A stretch of 64,000 nt of DNA from Euphorbia lathyris (taxonomy: Eukaryota > Streptophyta > Magnoliopsida > Malpighiales > Euphorbiaceae). The notes under the pieces were generated by a model. That model ran no database searches. It saw only the letters and a program-made list of their open reading frames with translations, and had not been told where the DNA came from. Shown here in pieces: positions 44,865-57,537 of the stretch (its first letter is position 1; every line of letters starts with the position of its first letter). Location: positions 100,840,807 to 100,904,806 of the forward strand of contig NC_088910.1 of NCBI RefSeq assembly GCF_963576675.1, in the 5' to 3' direction. A program made the translations under genes and the position numbers.

Positions 44865-47755
44865 CTATTTCTTTCTCTTCTGTTTGGACTGACTAGACTC
44901 ATGCTGTGTTCTCGCTTGTTCTTTCTCCCCCGTTTTGTCAGCATCGAGAGGAGGAATCCTAAAGGTGTCGGTTAAGACAGCTCTGGTCAGTTCTGTAGAT
45001 AGCGCTTTAAGTCGGTCAGCGCTTTCATTGACACCATCAAAAATAGCCACACCACTGTCTGAAACCTTGGTAGGTATTTTAAGCTCAGCAGCGCTGATCA
45101 TGCTGACTGTGAAGGCTTCAGCTTTGCCTATCCATGTAAGTGCATCGGTCAGACCAGCAATGACTTAATGGAATGTTTTGAGTAAGTAGGTGTCATAGTA
45201 TTGACGTTGAACATTGCTGTGACGTATGTGATTGAAGGTTTGTCTAGTGATAGACATCATTTCATTTTGTTTCATAGCGTCAGTATCCATTTCTTGCTTG
45301 TTCAGATTCAGTAGTCGAACGGCCTCACCAATTTGCTCAATGGAGCACTGAGAATAACAAACCATTTGCTCATTGGTTTTGAGTTGCTCGGTGTGAAGCT
45401 GAGCAAAGAGCATCTTTACTTCATCAGAAGTGGCATAGCGTGTGTTCGCAGCTGATAAGGTCTGAACTTGTTATTGTAGAGCGTTTAAGTGTTGAACAAT
45501 TGTCAGCTGGATCTCAGCCAGCTTTGCAATGGAATCCTACTTAGCTTGCTGTGCTTGAAAAGTAATGATGACATTCAACAAATCCTTGAATCCATTAACT
45601 TCGTTGAGAAGCTGAGTGACTTGGGAAAGCTGAGTAGTCTCAATAGTGGAAGACCCAGCAGCAGGAGGAGTAACTTGTTGAAGGTCTTTGATCAAAGCTT
45701 GCACTGAGTCGATTATTCTTTTGCCAGACTCAGTGGCATTTAGGTAACTTTGAGAGCCTTCATTGACATCAGTATGACCGGTGGGAAGAGTAGTCAAGGA
45801 AATGACGTGGTCAGTGACTGGTAGGGTGGTTCCAATCTGCACTTGAGGTTCTGGTAGAACTGATTGATCGGCAGATATGTTGAGTGGAGAAGAGAAAATT
45901 CGAATACTGTCAGTGCTGACGGGAGAAGATATGTTTGGAGTCAGCATAATTCTTAGAGTAATAGTATTTACAGTAATCGGCTCAACTTGACTTGTTGAGT
46001 TGGCAGAAGCATTCAAGTCGGCGTGTTCCTTTGGTGAAGAAACAGAGGCTTGCTTTTCGATAGATGCCGATGTAGTAGAAGTTGGTTGTCTTTTGAAAAA
46101 TTTCAGCTTGAGTTGAGAAGGGTCTTGGGTTGGCTTCTGAATAACAAAGTCAGGTATAGTTGGTAGTTGAACAGGAGGCTCGCTGACTGTCTTCTCACCT
46201 GCCTTAACCAATCTTCTCCTGCGAGGAGGAGTGTCAGCTGAATAGACTCTCCTGAGTGAGATAGAGAAGATTCTTCTTGCTCAGCATTAAGCTGGTCAGC
46301 TTGCTCTTGGACTTGATCAACATTGTGTTGGTCAAGTTCTTGTTCTTCTCCAGCAGCCAACTCAGTATTGGCTTGCTCAGCTTCAACTTCACTGGTAGTT
46401 TCCTCATTGTCCTCAGCGTCATCCTGACCGCTGGCCTCTTCTTCTTCTTCATCCTCTGAACTGTCACCATCTAGCTCTTCCTCAACTTGTGCAATGAACT
46501 GATCGTCCAAATGCACCTCATCTTCTTCATGCTCAGCTACAGTTCCTAGACACTGTGTGAAGTGAGAGTCACTAGGCACAACAATGTCAGTAGGGATAGC
46601 ATCGATGGGAGTCAGTGAAGAAGGCTTCTGCTTCTTCTGAGGTTTCTCATCAGCATTAGTTCTTTCCTCAGTTTCAGGCTCATCTTGCCTGTTCCTTTTC
46701 TCAGTTGACTGAGGTCTTTCCTGACTTGGTTCAACAGCTGACTTAGGCTTCTTTGCCTTAGGTTCAGCTTTCTTTGAAGTGGTCTCAACAGCTTTCCTCT
46801 TGCGGGCAGATGGAGCCTTATTTCTTCTCCCTTTCTTCGGGACAGCTATTTCCTCAGCTTCTTGTTCACCAGTAGCAGCAGTTTTTCCTTTCTTCAGAGG
46901 CTGATTGAACTTTAAAGCCCTCAGCGAAGCTGCTGTGATTTCAGATCCTCTAGCTTTAACTTCATCAGTTAGGTCTATTTTGTGATCAATGAGGATCCTG
47001 GTGATGAGCGAGCCCAGTCTTAGCGTTCCAGTGCTTCGTAGGAACCCAGCAATGAGGAATACTGGCATGTTGATTGGCTTATATGTCAGCATATGCCATA
47101 TGAAGCATTGCTCAAAGTTCGTTGCTGAGGTGGTGCAGTTGATCTTGGGGTAGATGAAGTAACTCAGCAGATAGTGAGCCATCTTTTGGTGCTGACCCAT
47201 AGAGGAACTGGAGACTTCTCCTGACTGGCCTTCAGGTTTACAGAAGGTGACTTCGTACCCAGTATTATCCTGATCTCCAGATCTTCTTAGCTTTGCTCCT
47301 TCATTTTTCAACTTCAGCAAATTTGCCAGATAGTTAGGGTTTATGAAGATGGTATTTTCTCTTACCACTGTTGCCAGATAATCCTAGTTGTCATCAGCAA
47401 CACGGAGATTGTGGTAGAATTCCCTTACGAGGTCAGGATAAGTGTGATCCCTAATAGAGAACAACTCTGTCCATCCATTTTGCGATATCCATTCGCAGAA
47501 GGGTTGCTCGGAGGTTACGAAGGACTCAGAGACCCATCGTGAGAAGTCCACCTTCCATTCTCTAATGTTACCAAAGACCTTGGTATAGGTTCTAGTTTTG
47601 GTCGGTTTTTCTTGGGAGGAGGTAGCTTGCCCAGTTTTTCCTTTACTCGGCGTAGTGACCTTGGTAGTTTTAGGCACAGAGGTTTGCCTGGAGGTTTCAT
47701 CGGAGCTGGGCTTAGGGTGGCCGACACTGGAAATGTTGAAGGAAACTTTAGTCAT
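44865..47755 (-). pseudogene. third ORF ('envelope-like') of copia B, broken
   Basis: Begins at ATG 47755 and corresponds part by part to ORF3 of copy A: globular region (PFCEWISQNGWTELFSI, LVREFYHNL, KMAHYLLSYFIYPKIN, CFIWHMLTYKPINMPVFL, RLGSLITRIL), then a Lys-rich and very acidic low-complexity stretch, and a helical C-terminal part (MVCYSQCSIEQIGEAVRLLN, ADRLKALSTELTRAVLTDTF). Lesions: TAG at about 47384, a frameshift near 46240, and stops at about 45537, 45474 and 45165. No signal peptide or membrane span is evident. The globular part and the C-terminal helices are the best conserved between A and B, while the low-complexity middle has diverged freely. This pattern suggests two functional modules. 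Confidence 0.8.
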
Positions 47756-48233
47756 AGTTTCAGAATTCGTTTGGGAAGCTTTGAGAGTTTTTAGAGAGAA
47801 AGCCTTTAGAATTCGGTAGATGTAAAGAAAATAAAGAATGGGGATTTACCCATTATTTATAGTGGTGAAGAGTGGATCTTATCGAATCCATGTGTCAGTT
47901 TTGCCTTGGGATTGTCAACCGACAAAGATCCTGGCATTTATGACACATTCGGCGCGTACGTCATCCTAGGTGGCTATTCGCGTGCTTAAGCAATAAGTGC
48001 AACGGATCTAACACTCAGTGTTTAGAATACTAAGCGTTTTGAATTCTGAGTGGTCAGTAGTATATGAAAGAATGATTTCTCAGTTTAAGATTACTACTCG
48101 GTGTGCATATTGACTCAGTATTGATGTGTATTTTGTGTTAAGTGCTCAGCATAACAATCACTTAGCATGCATTTGCATAAATCATTCAGCATAGTGATTC
48201 ACTCAGCATAAATTCACATTTTAGAACAGGAAT
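47756..48233 (-). other. pol-ORF3 spacer of copia B
   Basis: Non-coding; on the minus strand it is dense in GCTGAGT / ACTGAGT words. CTATAAATA occurs near 47853-47861 on the minus strand, ahead of the ORF3 start. Same arrangement as in copy A. Confidence 0.6.
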
Positions 48234-51200
48234 TTACTGAAGAGGATTAAACATACAAATGGCTTCTCTCAGTATGCTGAACTGTTCACGAGCCAGTGGC
48301 TTTGTGAAGATATCCGTAAGCTGCTCATCCGTTGGGACGTAGGTCAGCTTTATCTCACCTTTGAGTACATGGTCTCTAATGAAGTGATGCCTTATACTGA
48401 CATGCTTCATTCTGCTGTGTTGAATTTGGTTCTTTGATAGATCAATTGTACTTTTGTTGTCGCATTTGACCTCAATTGTCTTTGTTTGAACACCATAGTC
48501 TTCAAGCTGTTGCTTAATCCATAGGACCTGAGCAACACAGTGACCAGCAGCAATGTACTCAGCTTCAGTGGTAGACAAGGCTACTGACGCCTGCTTCTTG
48601 CTGAACCAAGATACAAGACAGCTTCCTAAGAAATGACATCCTCCAGAGGTGCTTTTCCGTTCTAGCTTGTCTCGACCATAGTCAACGTCAGTGTATCCAA
48701 CTAGTGTAAAGCCATGTGTGTTTGGATACCATAAACCTGCGTTCACTGAGCTTTGCAAGTATCTAAGGATTCTTTTTACAGCTATGTAATGAGATTCCTT
48801 AGGGTTAGATTGATATCTAGCACAGTAGCATACTGAGAACTGAATGTCCGGTCTACTAGCTGTTAAGTAAAGTAGAGAGCCTATCATACCTCGGTACAAT
48901 TTGCTGTCTACTGACTTACCATTCTCGTCAGTCCAGAGGACAGTGTCAGTGCCCATAGGAGTGGATATTGGCTTGCAATTTTGCAAGTCATATTTCTTTA
49001 ATATCTCCTTGGCATATTTAGCTTGACTGATGAAGATGCCATTCTTTCCTTGTTTTATTTGAAGTCCGAGGAAGAAGTTGAGTTCTCCCATCATCGACAT
49101 TTCAAACTCAGTCTGCATTTGTTTGCTAAATTCCTTGCACATTGATTCGTTAGTTGCACCAAATATTATATCATCAACATAAATTTGAGCCAACAGGGTA
49201 TCTTTACCCTTTCTCTTAATGAATAAGGTTGTATCAGCTTTGCCCCTGACATAATTTCTGGTCAGCAGGAAACTGGTCAGCCTCTCATACCAAGCACGTG
49301 GTGCTTGCTTGAGACCGTACAAAGCCTTTTTGAGTTTATAAACGTGGTTTGGAAATTTTGGATCCTCAAACCCTAGAGGTTGATTGACATAAACTTCCTC
49401 GTTTATAACTCCATTAAGAAATGCACTCTTAACATCCATTTGGAATAATTTAAAGTTCATGTAAGATGCATATGCACATAAGATCCTAATAGCTTCTAGC
49501 CTTGCCACTGGGGCAAAGGTCTCACCATAGTTAATACCTTCTTGCTGACTGTAGCCCTGAGCTACAAGCCTTGCTTTGTTCCTGACTATATTTCCTTGCT
49601 CATCCAGTTTGTTGCGGAAGACCCATCTTGTTCCAATGGTCTTCTGACTCCTTGGATGTGGCACTAGCTCCCATACATCGTTTCTTCTGAATTGGTCAAG
49701 TTCCTCTTGCATTGCGCTCATCCAGAATTCATCTTCCTCAGCATCAGCGAAGTTCTTAGGTTCCTATACTGAGACGAAGGCTACATTATTGAGGTACCTC
49801 CTGAGTCGATTCCTCATCATCAGGGTATTCCCAGCAGATTCAAGGATTGCACTCTCTGAGTGCCCTTTTGGAATCCTTATCTCTTTCGGTAGATTTATGT
49901 CTTGTGTTGTCTGTGTTTCAACAATCTCTGCAGAAGTAGACTGGTCAGTGAAAGTAATCTTAGGTTCACTCTTACTCTTGGTCAGCCTTTTAGTGAATGA
50001 CTCAGCAGCTGGTTCTTGGTCAGCGGTTACTGAGTGTGGATCATCCTCGGTCAGTGGCTGGTATCTACCTGCAGGGTTAGTCTCGTCGAACTCAACATGT
50101 ACTGACTCTTCTAAAACTTGAGTTCGTTTATTAAAAACTCTGTATGCTTTGCTGTTTGTTGAGTAGCCTAAAAAGATAGCCTCATCAGCTTTTGAGTCAA
50201 ACTTTGCTAAACTATCTTTGGTATTCAAAATAAAACATTTACAGCCAAAGGCACGAAAGTATCCAATGTTGGGCTTTCGTCCTTTCCAAAGTTCATAGGG
50301 GGTTTTCTTTAATATAGGTCTAACTAGAGCCCTATTAAGAATATAGCATGCTGTGTTAACAGCCTCTCCCCAAAAATACTTTGGAAGCCTATGCTCATCC
50401 AGCATTGTCCTAGCTATTTCAACTAGAGTTCTGTTCTTCCTTTCTACAACCCCATTTTGTTGAGGTGTTCTAGGAGCAGAAAAATTGTGGTCAATGCCGT
50501 TGGCTTCACATAATTCAACAAACTTTTGGTTTTTGAATTCTCCACCATTATCACTTCGGATGTGAGCCAATTTCAGGTCTTTATCATTTTCAATTTTTCT
50601 AACCAAATTTGAAAATGTCTCAAAGGTCTCATCCTTGCTACTCAGCAAGATGACCCAAGTGTACCGAGAGAAGTCATCTACAATGACCAAGGAAAATCTT
50701 CTTCCACCCAGACTCAGTGGCTGGACTGGACCGAAGAGATCCAAGTGTAGTAACTCTAACGGACGCTTAGTTGAGACAATGTTTTTGCTATGAAAAGATT
50801 GTTTGGTTTCTTTTCCAGCTTGGCAAGCGTGGCATAATTGATCTTTTTCAAATTTAAGTTCAGGCAGTCCCTCAACCAATTGCTTTCTTGCTAATTTGGC
50901 CAGGAGGCCCATGCTTACATGACCAAGTCTCCTGTGCCATAGCCAGAAATTTTCTTCCTTTGATACTAAGCATACAGTTTTTGAAAACTTTTTCTTTAAG
51001 TCTAGCATAAAGACATTATCTATATTTTACCCTCGTATATTTTATATCCAGTAGCATCAAATATAACTTTTCTCCCATTGTCACATAGCTGAGCTACGCT
51101 GAGTAAGTTATAATTGAGTCCGCTGACTAGGGAGACTGACTCAATAGTGGGGTTACCTCCAATGGTTCCTGACCCTACTATCTTACCCTTTTTGTTGTCT

Positions 51201-51334
51201 CCAAAATTTACACTTCCTCCTCGTTTACGCTCAAACGTGATGAACTGAGTTTCATCACCAGTCATATGCCTCGAGCATGCGCTGTCAATATATCACATCT
51301 TTGACTTCTCAGCACATCTCAGGCTTACCTGCAT
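48234..51334 (-). pseudogene. pol: pol of copia B, nearly intact but interrupted
   Basis: Protease (51334 down to about 51020) has the family motif I-D-S-A-C-S-R-H-M with its aspartate (51284-51286). However, a TGA replaces the tryptophan just before it, one base is missing between the gag stop and pol, and about 29 bases are missing near 51020. Integrase (51008-49764, 414 aa) keeps the HHCC finger (LWHRRLGH...CHACQ) and D-D-E core (LDLFGP, SDNGGEF, PQQNGVVERKN). One TAG at 49764-49766 separates it from a 495-residue frame (49721-48234) with complete RT ([23 protein letters not shown]) and RNase H ([16 protein letters not shown]). The polymerase half is intact at the sequence level. Integrase and RT are in one frame, so a single codon change separates them from a continuous pol. 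Confidence 0.9.
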
Positions 51335-51339
51335 TGTAA

Positions 51340-53079
51340 CTAGTTGCTTTTAGGTACCCAATTCTTTTTGGGTCCTTGCTTGTTAGGTGCAACAGGTAAA
51401 GCATCATATTTTATTTTATGGCGACATACATGGACAGTATGGCCATTCTTTCCACAGAAGTCACAACTGACCTTCTGTTTAGGTTGTCTTACTGACTGGT
51501 CAGCACCCCAGTGCTGAGCATGCCAGCACACCTTCGTGGTGTGACTTTTCTTCCCACAGAAGTCACACTGGACATTCCGCTGGGGATTCCATCTCTGCTG
51601 AGTACCTTGGTACTGAGTTCTCAGAGGACTGTTTCTTTTATTTGGAACCTTTAATTGGTTCTGGATATTTGTGACGTCCTTTCTCAGTTTCTTTGAAACT
51701 GATTGGACTTCAGAGACAGACTCATGTATGATCTTCATGTTATCATGCAACGTTGAGTTGTCCTGAAGAAGGTATCTGAGGTCACTCAGCTTGACCTCTT
51801 CAACCTCGTCACAGCGCCTGCAGAGTACTCTAATTTTCTTATTACACTTTTTGATAAGTGTATAGAGATCACTCAGGGCATTACCCATTTCGTTTCTGAG
51901 ATGGGAAAGTGGTATTACCTCATTTGATTGCTCCTTATCTTCAGATGCAACGGAGGGGTCAGTATGCTCAGAAATGCACGGCTCAGCAAGTTCGTCAGCC
52001 ATGAAGCATATCTTCACTGACTCGGTGGCCTCAGCTTCTATTGATGAAGACTCATCACTGTCGCTCCATATAGCCACCATTGCCTTTTTGCCGTTCTTCT
52101 TATCTTTCCTTAGCGTGGGGCAGCTTGACTTTATGTGGCCAGTTTGATGACATTCAAAGCATGTAATAGGCTTTGAGTTGTCTTTCTTGTATTTGCTGTC
52201 GCTGGAGTCAGCTTTATACTTATCAAACTTTCTGTAAGGCTTCTTAGAATATTTGTCATTTTTCCTGAATAGCCTTTTCATCTTCCTTGTGAACATAGCC
52301 ATCTCCTCATCATCTGTTGAGCTCCCTTCAGTGGAGTCAGCTTTCATGACAAGAGATTTCTGCTTCTTGTCTTCAGACTTTTCCTTCACCTCGAAGTTTT
52401 TCATTGATATCTCATGGGTCAGCAACGAGCCGATGAGTTCGTCATATTTGTAGGTGGTTAAGTCCTGAGCTTCCTCAACAGCAGTCTTCTTTGCTTGCCA
52501 GTCTTTAGGAAGACTCCTGAGTATCTTTTTAACTTGTTCTTCCTCAGTGAAGATCTTCCCAAGTCTCTTGAGCTCATTTATGATGTTGGTGAATCTTGCA
52601 TTCATGTCAGATATGCCCTCATCATTGTTCATTTCGAACAGCTCGTACAGTCTCATCTGCTGGTTCACCTTGGACTCCTTTACTTTATTGGTTCCTTCGT
52701 AGGTGACCTCCAGCTTCTTCCAGATCTCTTGCGCCGACTCACAACCTGAGATTTTATTATATTCTGCAGCATCGAGCGCACAGTGAAGCATATTAATAGC
52801 CAAAGCGTGATTTTGAAGCTTCTTGAAATCATCCTCTGTCCATTTGGCCTCAGCTTTTACAACTGTTTGGCCAGCCACAATTTCGACAGGTACAAATGGG
52901 CCTTGCATTATAGATAGCCAGGCACTCATATTTGTAGCCTGAATGAAATTTTTCATCCTATTCTTCCAGAAGGTATAGTTAGACCCGAAGAATAGGGGAG
53001 GCCGAGTGATGGACAGCCCCTCAGGCAATATCTGAGTTGTTTGGTTTCCTGGGAGAAACCGAGTACTGTTTTCGCCCAT
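51340..53079 (-). CDS. gag: Gag polyprotein of copia B (579 aa)
   Basis: Open frame homologous to gag of copy A along its whole length (FWKNRMKNFIQATNMSAWL, LRSLPKDWQAKKTAVEEAQDL). It has a CCHC knuckle CFECHQTGHIKSSC near residue 312 and two C-terminal knuckles (CDFCGKKSHTTKVC, with Ser in place of the usual Gly, and CDFCGKNGHTVHVC). One of the four knuckles of copy A is missing. The C-terminal half is rich in Lys, Ser and acidic residues, with a coiled-coil-like stretch before the last knuckles. It ends in a single TAG directly before pol. Probably still makes a capsid protein if transcribed. Confidence 0.92.
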   Translation of the reverse strand: MGENSTRFLPGNQTTQILPEGLSITRPPLFFGSNYTFWKNRMKNFIQATNMSAWLSIMQGPFVPVEIVAGQTVVKAEAKWTEDDFKKLQNHALAINMLHCALDAAEYNKISGCESAQEIWKKLEVTYEGTNKVKESKVNQQMRLYELFEMNNDEGISDMNARFTNIINELKRLGKIFTEEEQVKKILRSLPKDWQAKKTAVEEAQDLTTYKYDELIGSLLTHEISMKNFEVKEKSEDKKQKSLVMKADSTEGSSTDDEEMAMFTRKMKRLFRKNDKYSKKPYRKFDKYKADSSDSKYKKDNSKPITCFECHQTGHIKSSCPTLRKDKKNGKKAMVAIWSDSDESSSIEAEATESVKICFMADELAEPCISEHTDPSVASEDKEQSNEVIPLSHLRNEMGNALSDLYTLIKKCNKKIRVLCRRCDEVEEVKLSDLRYLLQDNSTLHDNMKIIHESVSEVQSVSKKLRKDVTNIQNQLKVPNKRNSPLRTQYQGTQQRWNPQRNVQCDFCGKKSHTTKVCWHAQHWGADQSVRQPKQKVSCDFCGKNGHTVHVCRHKIKYDALPVAPNKQGPKKNWVPKSN

Positions 53080-53127
53080 AGTGTGGATCAGCTCAAGGTT
53101 GTTAAACCTTTTACAGTGAGCTTTTAG

Positions 53128-53139
53128 GCTCTGATACCA
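53128..53139 (-). other. primer-binding site of copia B
   Basis: Minus strand TGGTATCAGAGC next to the 5' LTR, complementary to initiator tRNA-Met; identical to that of copy A. Confidence 0.9.
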
Positions 53140-53141
53140 CT

Positions 53142-54479
53142 TGTTGGTCCCTTATAACGTTGCAAGTATAGTTCCAAGGGGGGTTATGAACTATTTAAGC
53201 TTTTTAAATTTAGGGCAGACTTCTTTTCTTAAGAGAAAAGGTTTTAAACAGCGGCGCTGAGTAAACAGCAAGATACCGGCTTAGTCAACTGGTGACTAGG
53301 TCAGTTTCTTAACTTGAGTCAGGATATAGCACTTAGAGTCTATTCTTGAGCTCAGATGTTCGATGTGCACAACTCAGCTTGACCTCTTTACTTGGTCAGT
53401 TTTTGGTTATTTAAGCTAGCAATATATATAAGGAGTTTAAGGTAAGAAATACGTTACTCAGCAGATTTATCCAGGTTCGGCTTCTAAGCCTACGTCTTGT
53501 CCCCGGAACACGTTCCGAGATTTCGAATCCTCTACTGAGCTCTTTAAAGGTAGAGCCTCAAACCTTTTACAATCTTAGCAACTGAGTATAACAAGAGTAC
53601 CTTCCTCTATACCTCTACTCAATCCTAATCTCTCGATGAGTACTATAACCGAGTACTCAGCCTCTCCTTTCTATTCTCTAGAAATGATAAGTGTTTGTCC
53701 TAAACAATGATTGCTAAGACACCTTAGATGATTGAATAATCACTCTAGACTTTTACACAAATATGAAATGTAGTGTAAGATTTGCTTTGCTTTTTGCTTG
53801 CAGAACTTGCGTAGAAATTTGGTCAGCGTAATGGCTTGATCAAGTTCTATGTTGAATGAAGCTTCTGATGGCACTATTTATAGAGACGTCTTGAGGCATC
53901 GGTCATTTCAAATTTCGAAATAACCGTTGGAGGGAAACGGCTTCCTGTCGTTGTCATCCTGACTTGCTCAGAGCTCTCTGCCAATCAGATTTGAGTATCT
54001 TCTGTCCTCGATCAGCTTTTGGTCAGCTCGGCAGAATGTCTCTCCTTTTATGGTAAAGTCAACTGGACAGCATACTGTGTCGTCTGAACTTTACCCAAAG
54101 TGGAAACACTTTGTCTGGAAGTTTTCTCTAGCCAGCTGCTGTCTTGTACGCTTTGTCGAATCTACTCAGCAGCTTCGTCCCGAAGTTATTCCCAGAAGGT
54201 CTTCTAGATCCTTCTTATACTGAGTTGCGTTTTGTACACAGCGACATCGTTTTGATAAACGCGGGCCGAGTTGTCTTGAGTTGTTTGACTTGGGCTTTGA
54301 CTTTCGTATTGGGCTTGGGCCTTTTAATCCTTATGTCTCATAAGCAATTTAACTCAACATTGAACAAACACATTAGTATAATAAATCAAAGCATTTAAAC
54401 TTAGTGTGTTTAGAATATGTTTTTAATTATACTTAAACAATTTTGTCAAATCAAAATTATGTGGAAAGGTGTTTCAACA
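53142..54479 (-). repeat. 5' LTR of copia B
   Basis: 1338 bp with TGTTG...CAACA ends. TATA box TATAAATA on the minus strand at 53875-53882. Open frames such as the one at 54144-54398 are LTR artefacts. Confidence 0.95.
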
Positions 54480-54484
54480 AAACT

Positions 54485-56669
54485 TTTTTTTGAAAGGACT
54501 ACTACTTTATTAATTAAGAATAAAAGTATCTCTGAAAATGATACTTTCATTGAATACAGAAACAGACGAATGAATAAAAAAATTAGCATAGGAACAAACT
54601 TTTCGAGCCATATCATGAGCCACTTTGTTCGCTAATCTTGAAACAAAGACCACCAAATAATTTGGGTGGCTACTAATGAGAGATCTAATATCTTCAATGA
54701 CAATTCCAAACTCCGTAAGATCCCTCTTTTCTAACTTGATATTATTAACAACAATCTTCGAGTCAGTCTAAAAAATGACATTATGGAGACCTATGGTCAC
54801 AATCCATTCCATACTTTCCTTGAGAGCAAGAGCTTTTGCCAATCGAACAATGATCTTGCCTCCGGAGTGTTTCCTAAGACCAGCCACAAAGTCTCTATGG
54901 CTGTTGCGCAAGATTGCTCCCGCACCAAATTCCTCCTCCATGCCAAATATTGCCGCATCCTTGTTGCATTTTAGGCTTCATGCGTCCGATTTTCTCCATC
55001 GAACGACATGATTTGTACGTTGAAACTCCTCCAACGTGTTGTCATTGAATCAAAGCTCTAGATTCCTATGTATTGCATATTCCCCTGCACTTCGTGGTAT
55101 TGAAACTCTCACCCCTGCCGCCGTTCCTACACTTCGTGCTACTGTTGCACTTGTCGTTGTTACTGGTCTGCATTTCCATCAGTTCCTCCTCTTCCTTGCG
55201 CCAAACTTGTACTATTTTCTGCAAAAAAGATACAAACAACAGCTTCTTCGTTCCCTGGCATCCCAATAGGATTTAAGGCTGCATCTGTAGCAGCACCCAT
55301 CGATACATTTGACACTTGAACTTCTTGCATCTGATCTCCCACTTCAGACCTTCGAGGGCGTATAGATAACCGACCAGCAGTTATACTAGCCCAACTTTTC
55401 CCTGTATCAACATCAATATCCTCTCCATCAGCTGTAGCAATCAAACCGTCATTCCCATGAAACCTGCTACCTCTTGTACCCGGCTGTCGCTCTACTGGTG
55501 TAAAGCTACTTTCTCCCAACCTGCCACTGCTACCAACCAATCTAGGGACTATGCGATCACGTTCCTTTTTTAAAACTTACATAGCAACCCATTCGTCCAC
55601 AAATCGTATTGCTATTGTCACAACATCAGTCAGAGAAATAACTCGTTGCTTCCATAAGGATTCGTTCCTAGTTTGCCATATGGCCTAGAGAGTTGCAACC
55701 CGTCTTCTAATTTCTCTTTCATTTGATGTTGTGCACATATTCAAAGCCTAATCCTCGATTTTCTCCTATTCTTCCCCAGGTGGCTCTAACCTGATAATTT
55801 ACCAACACCGATGTGCATAATTACAGCCAGCAAACAAATGCCAGCCATGCTCAACATCATTGGGGCACAGTAAACAAGCAATAGGAATAGGAACATGCCG
55901 ACCTGCCAGCCTTGTTCGAAGAGGCAGAATGTCAGATATAAGCTTCCAGACAAACAACTTTAGTTTATGTAGGATCTCCTGCTTCTATAGATTCCTCCAT
56001 CCCTCCTCATCCTCCTCACACCCCTTATCCCTACGAGGAATCTATAACCCGACTTCGATGAGTATACTACATCAGCCATATTATTCCAAATAAGCATGTC
56101 ATCTCTGTTGGACAATGGTATTACCATGTTGTGAATCATTGCCCCATCTCGGTATTAAACCAAAGATCAACTTTCCCACGGTCCCAAACTCTCGTTCCCG
56201 GCACAAATAAATCCACAACCCTTACTTCACGATTTTGAGCGTTACCATAAGATCCCACACGGAATTGATTTACTTCTGGTACCCACGGGTCTTTCCAAAA
56301 AGAGATCGGATCCCCTCTACCAACACGCCACCTCAATCCCCCTTTTAGGACATCATTTGAGCTCCACACACTCCTCCAAACAAAACTGGGATTATTGCTC
56401 AATTTAGAATATAAGAAAGTCTCCTTAGCAAAATATTTGGCTTTGAACATTCGACTAACCAATATGTGAAGATTATCAATAATTTTCCGGCCTTGCTTCC
56501 CAAGTAACGAAATGTTGAAATCATGTAGGTCCCGAAAACCAAGACCTCAATTATTCCGCCTACATAGCCTAGACCATTCAAACCAGTGAATCCACTTACT
56601 TCCATCTTCTTTCCAACCCCACCAAAACGAGTTCATTATCTTCTGCAGCTCATCACAAATATATTTAGG
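54485..56669 (-). mobile_element. LINE D 3' fragment nested in the left LTR of element C
   Basis: L1-type fragment on the minus strand. The left end is a T-run (poly-A tail of the minus strand) after AAACT; the right end at about 56669 meets AAACTTTTT, so the target duplication is probably AAACTTTTT, blurred by the T-run. From right to left it carries the end of the RT with the GW..DG..W.HW..W stretch (about 56640-56540), the WR.G.G..I.FW.DPW motif (about 56350-56270) and a decayed zf-RVT/RNase H region. 5'-truncated; ORF1, endonuclease and most of the RT are absent. Confidence 0.78.
54600..56640 (-). pseudogene. LINE ORF2 C-terminal remnant (RT thumb to RNase H)
   Basis: The clearest coding is at 56462-56136 (RMFKAKYFAKETFLYSKL.., RWRVGRGDPISFWKDPWVPE), preceded in another frame by RT tail sequence (56605-56470). 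The section 55540-55160 is an open but unusual Gly/Arg/Ser-rich frame. The RNase H region near 54960-54620 is riddled with stops. Non-functional. Confidence 0.7.
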
Positions 56670-57537
56670 AAACTTTTTCTTAAAAGAACTTTTTAGGAAA
56701 CTTTTTCTTTTGAATTTTTTTTTATGTTTTCATGGTGCACCCTTCACTTAGAATTTCCTAGAGTGAACCTCAGTTCCCCTAGAGGAAACATCTTAAAGGA
56801 AACTAGGGGAAACATTTTGAGGGAAACCAGGGGAAACTTCCTAGAGTGAACCTCAAGAGAAACCAACTTCCTAGAGTGAACATCAGGAGAAACCAACTTG
56901 CTAGAGTGAACCTCAAGGGAAACTAGCTTCTTAGAGTGAACCTCAAGGAAATCAGGTGAAACCAACTTCATAGAGTGAATCTTAGGGAGACTTGAGGTAA
57001 ACTTATGGGAACCAATAAGCCATCTAATGTTTTAACGTGTATTTTGTGAGCCAATTAAAAAGCAGAAAAATTAGAAAGTGTCAAAATCAATCCATCGTGG
57101 AAGTCAAAGTGGAGCAGTTACTCAAGACGTGATCTGAAGGTGGAGAACATGACTTAGTAGAAGAAATAAGAAGTTACCACCAACATCTATAAAAGGAAGA
57201 ATCACGATGAAAAGGGACAACTTAAGATACACTCACACAAAACTCTAGCAAATTCTCTCTAATTTCAACATATTTAAAATTTCTCAATTATTTTCTTAGT
57301 TTTAATTTTCAAAAGTTCAAGTTCATTCAAACTTCCAATACAATTTTGTTTTGTTTGTTCTTAATCATTTCTGTAAGGTTGGTATCATTTTGATAATCGA
57401 ATCCTTTGGAATTTTTACGGTCTCTTTATTCCTCACAGTCGTTTGATATTTAGAAGTTAGTAGTCGCAATTTCATTCCATAGTTTGAGAATACTATAATT
57501 CTCTGGCGCGCCTGCATTTTCCATGAAAGAGCCAAAT
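56670..57537 (+). repeat. left LTR of element C, second piece
   Basis: Continues the LTR begun at 42915. It aligns with about 58700-59640: A/T-rich start, tandem TAGAGTGAACCTCAGG-type units (about 56755-56995), CTATAAAAG-like TATA at 57188, and the common end TTTTCCA....AAGAG. It includes GGCGCGCC (57506-57513). Confidence 0.78.

Larger units (their letters stand above)
42981..54479 (-). mobile_element. Ty1/copia retrotransposon copy B (Sirevirus-like), 11.5 kb
   Basis: Complete minus-strand element with LTRs 53142-54479 (5') and 42981-44321 (3'), and AAACT at 42976-42980 and 54480-54484. Same gene order as copy A, but a distinct subfamily: the LTRs share their first about 100 bases and scattered blocks and otherwise differ. 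LTR-LTR difference is about 23 substitutions in 1.34 kb (about 1.7%, counted by eye). gag is intact and integrase and RT/RNase H are long open frames, so B is less decayed than A, but protease, pol and ORF3 each carry lesions. It landed in the poly-T end of LINE D, itself inside LTR element C. Confidence 0.95.
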
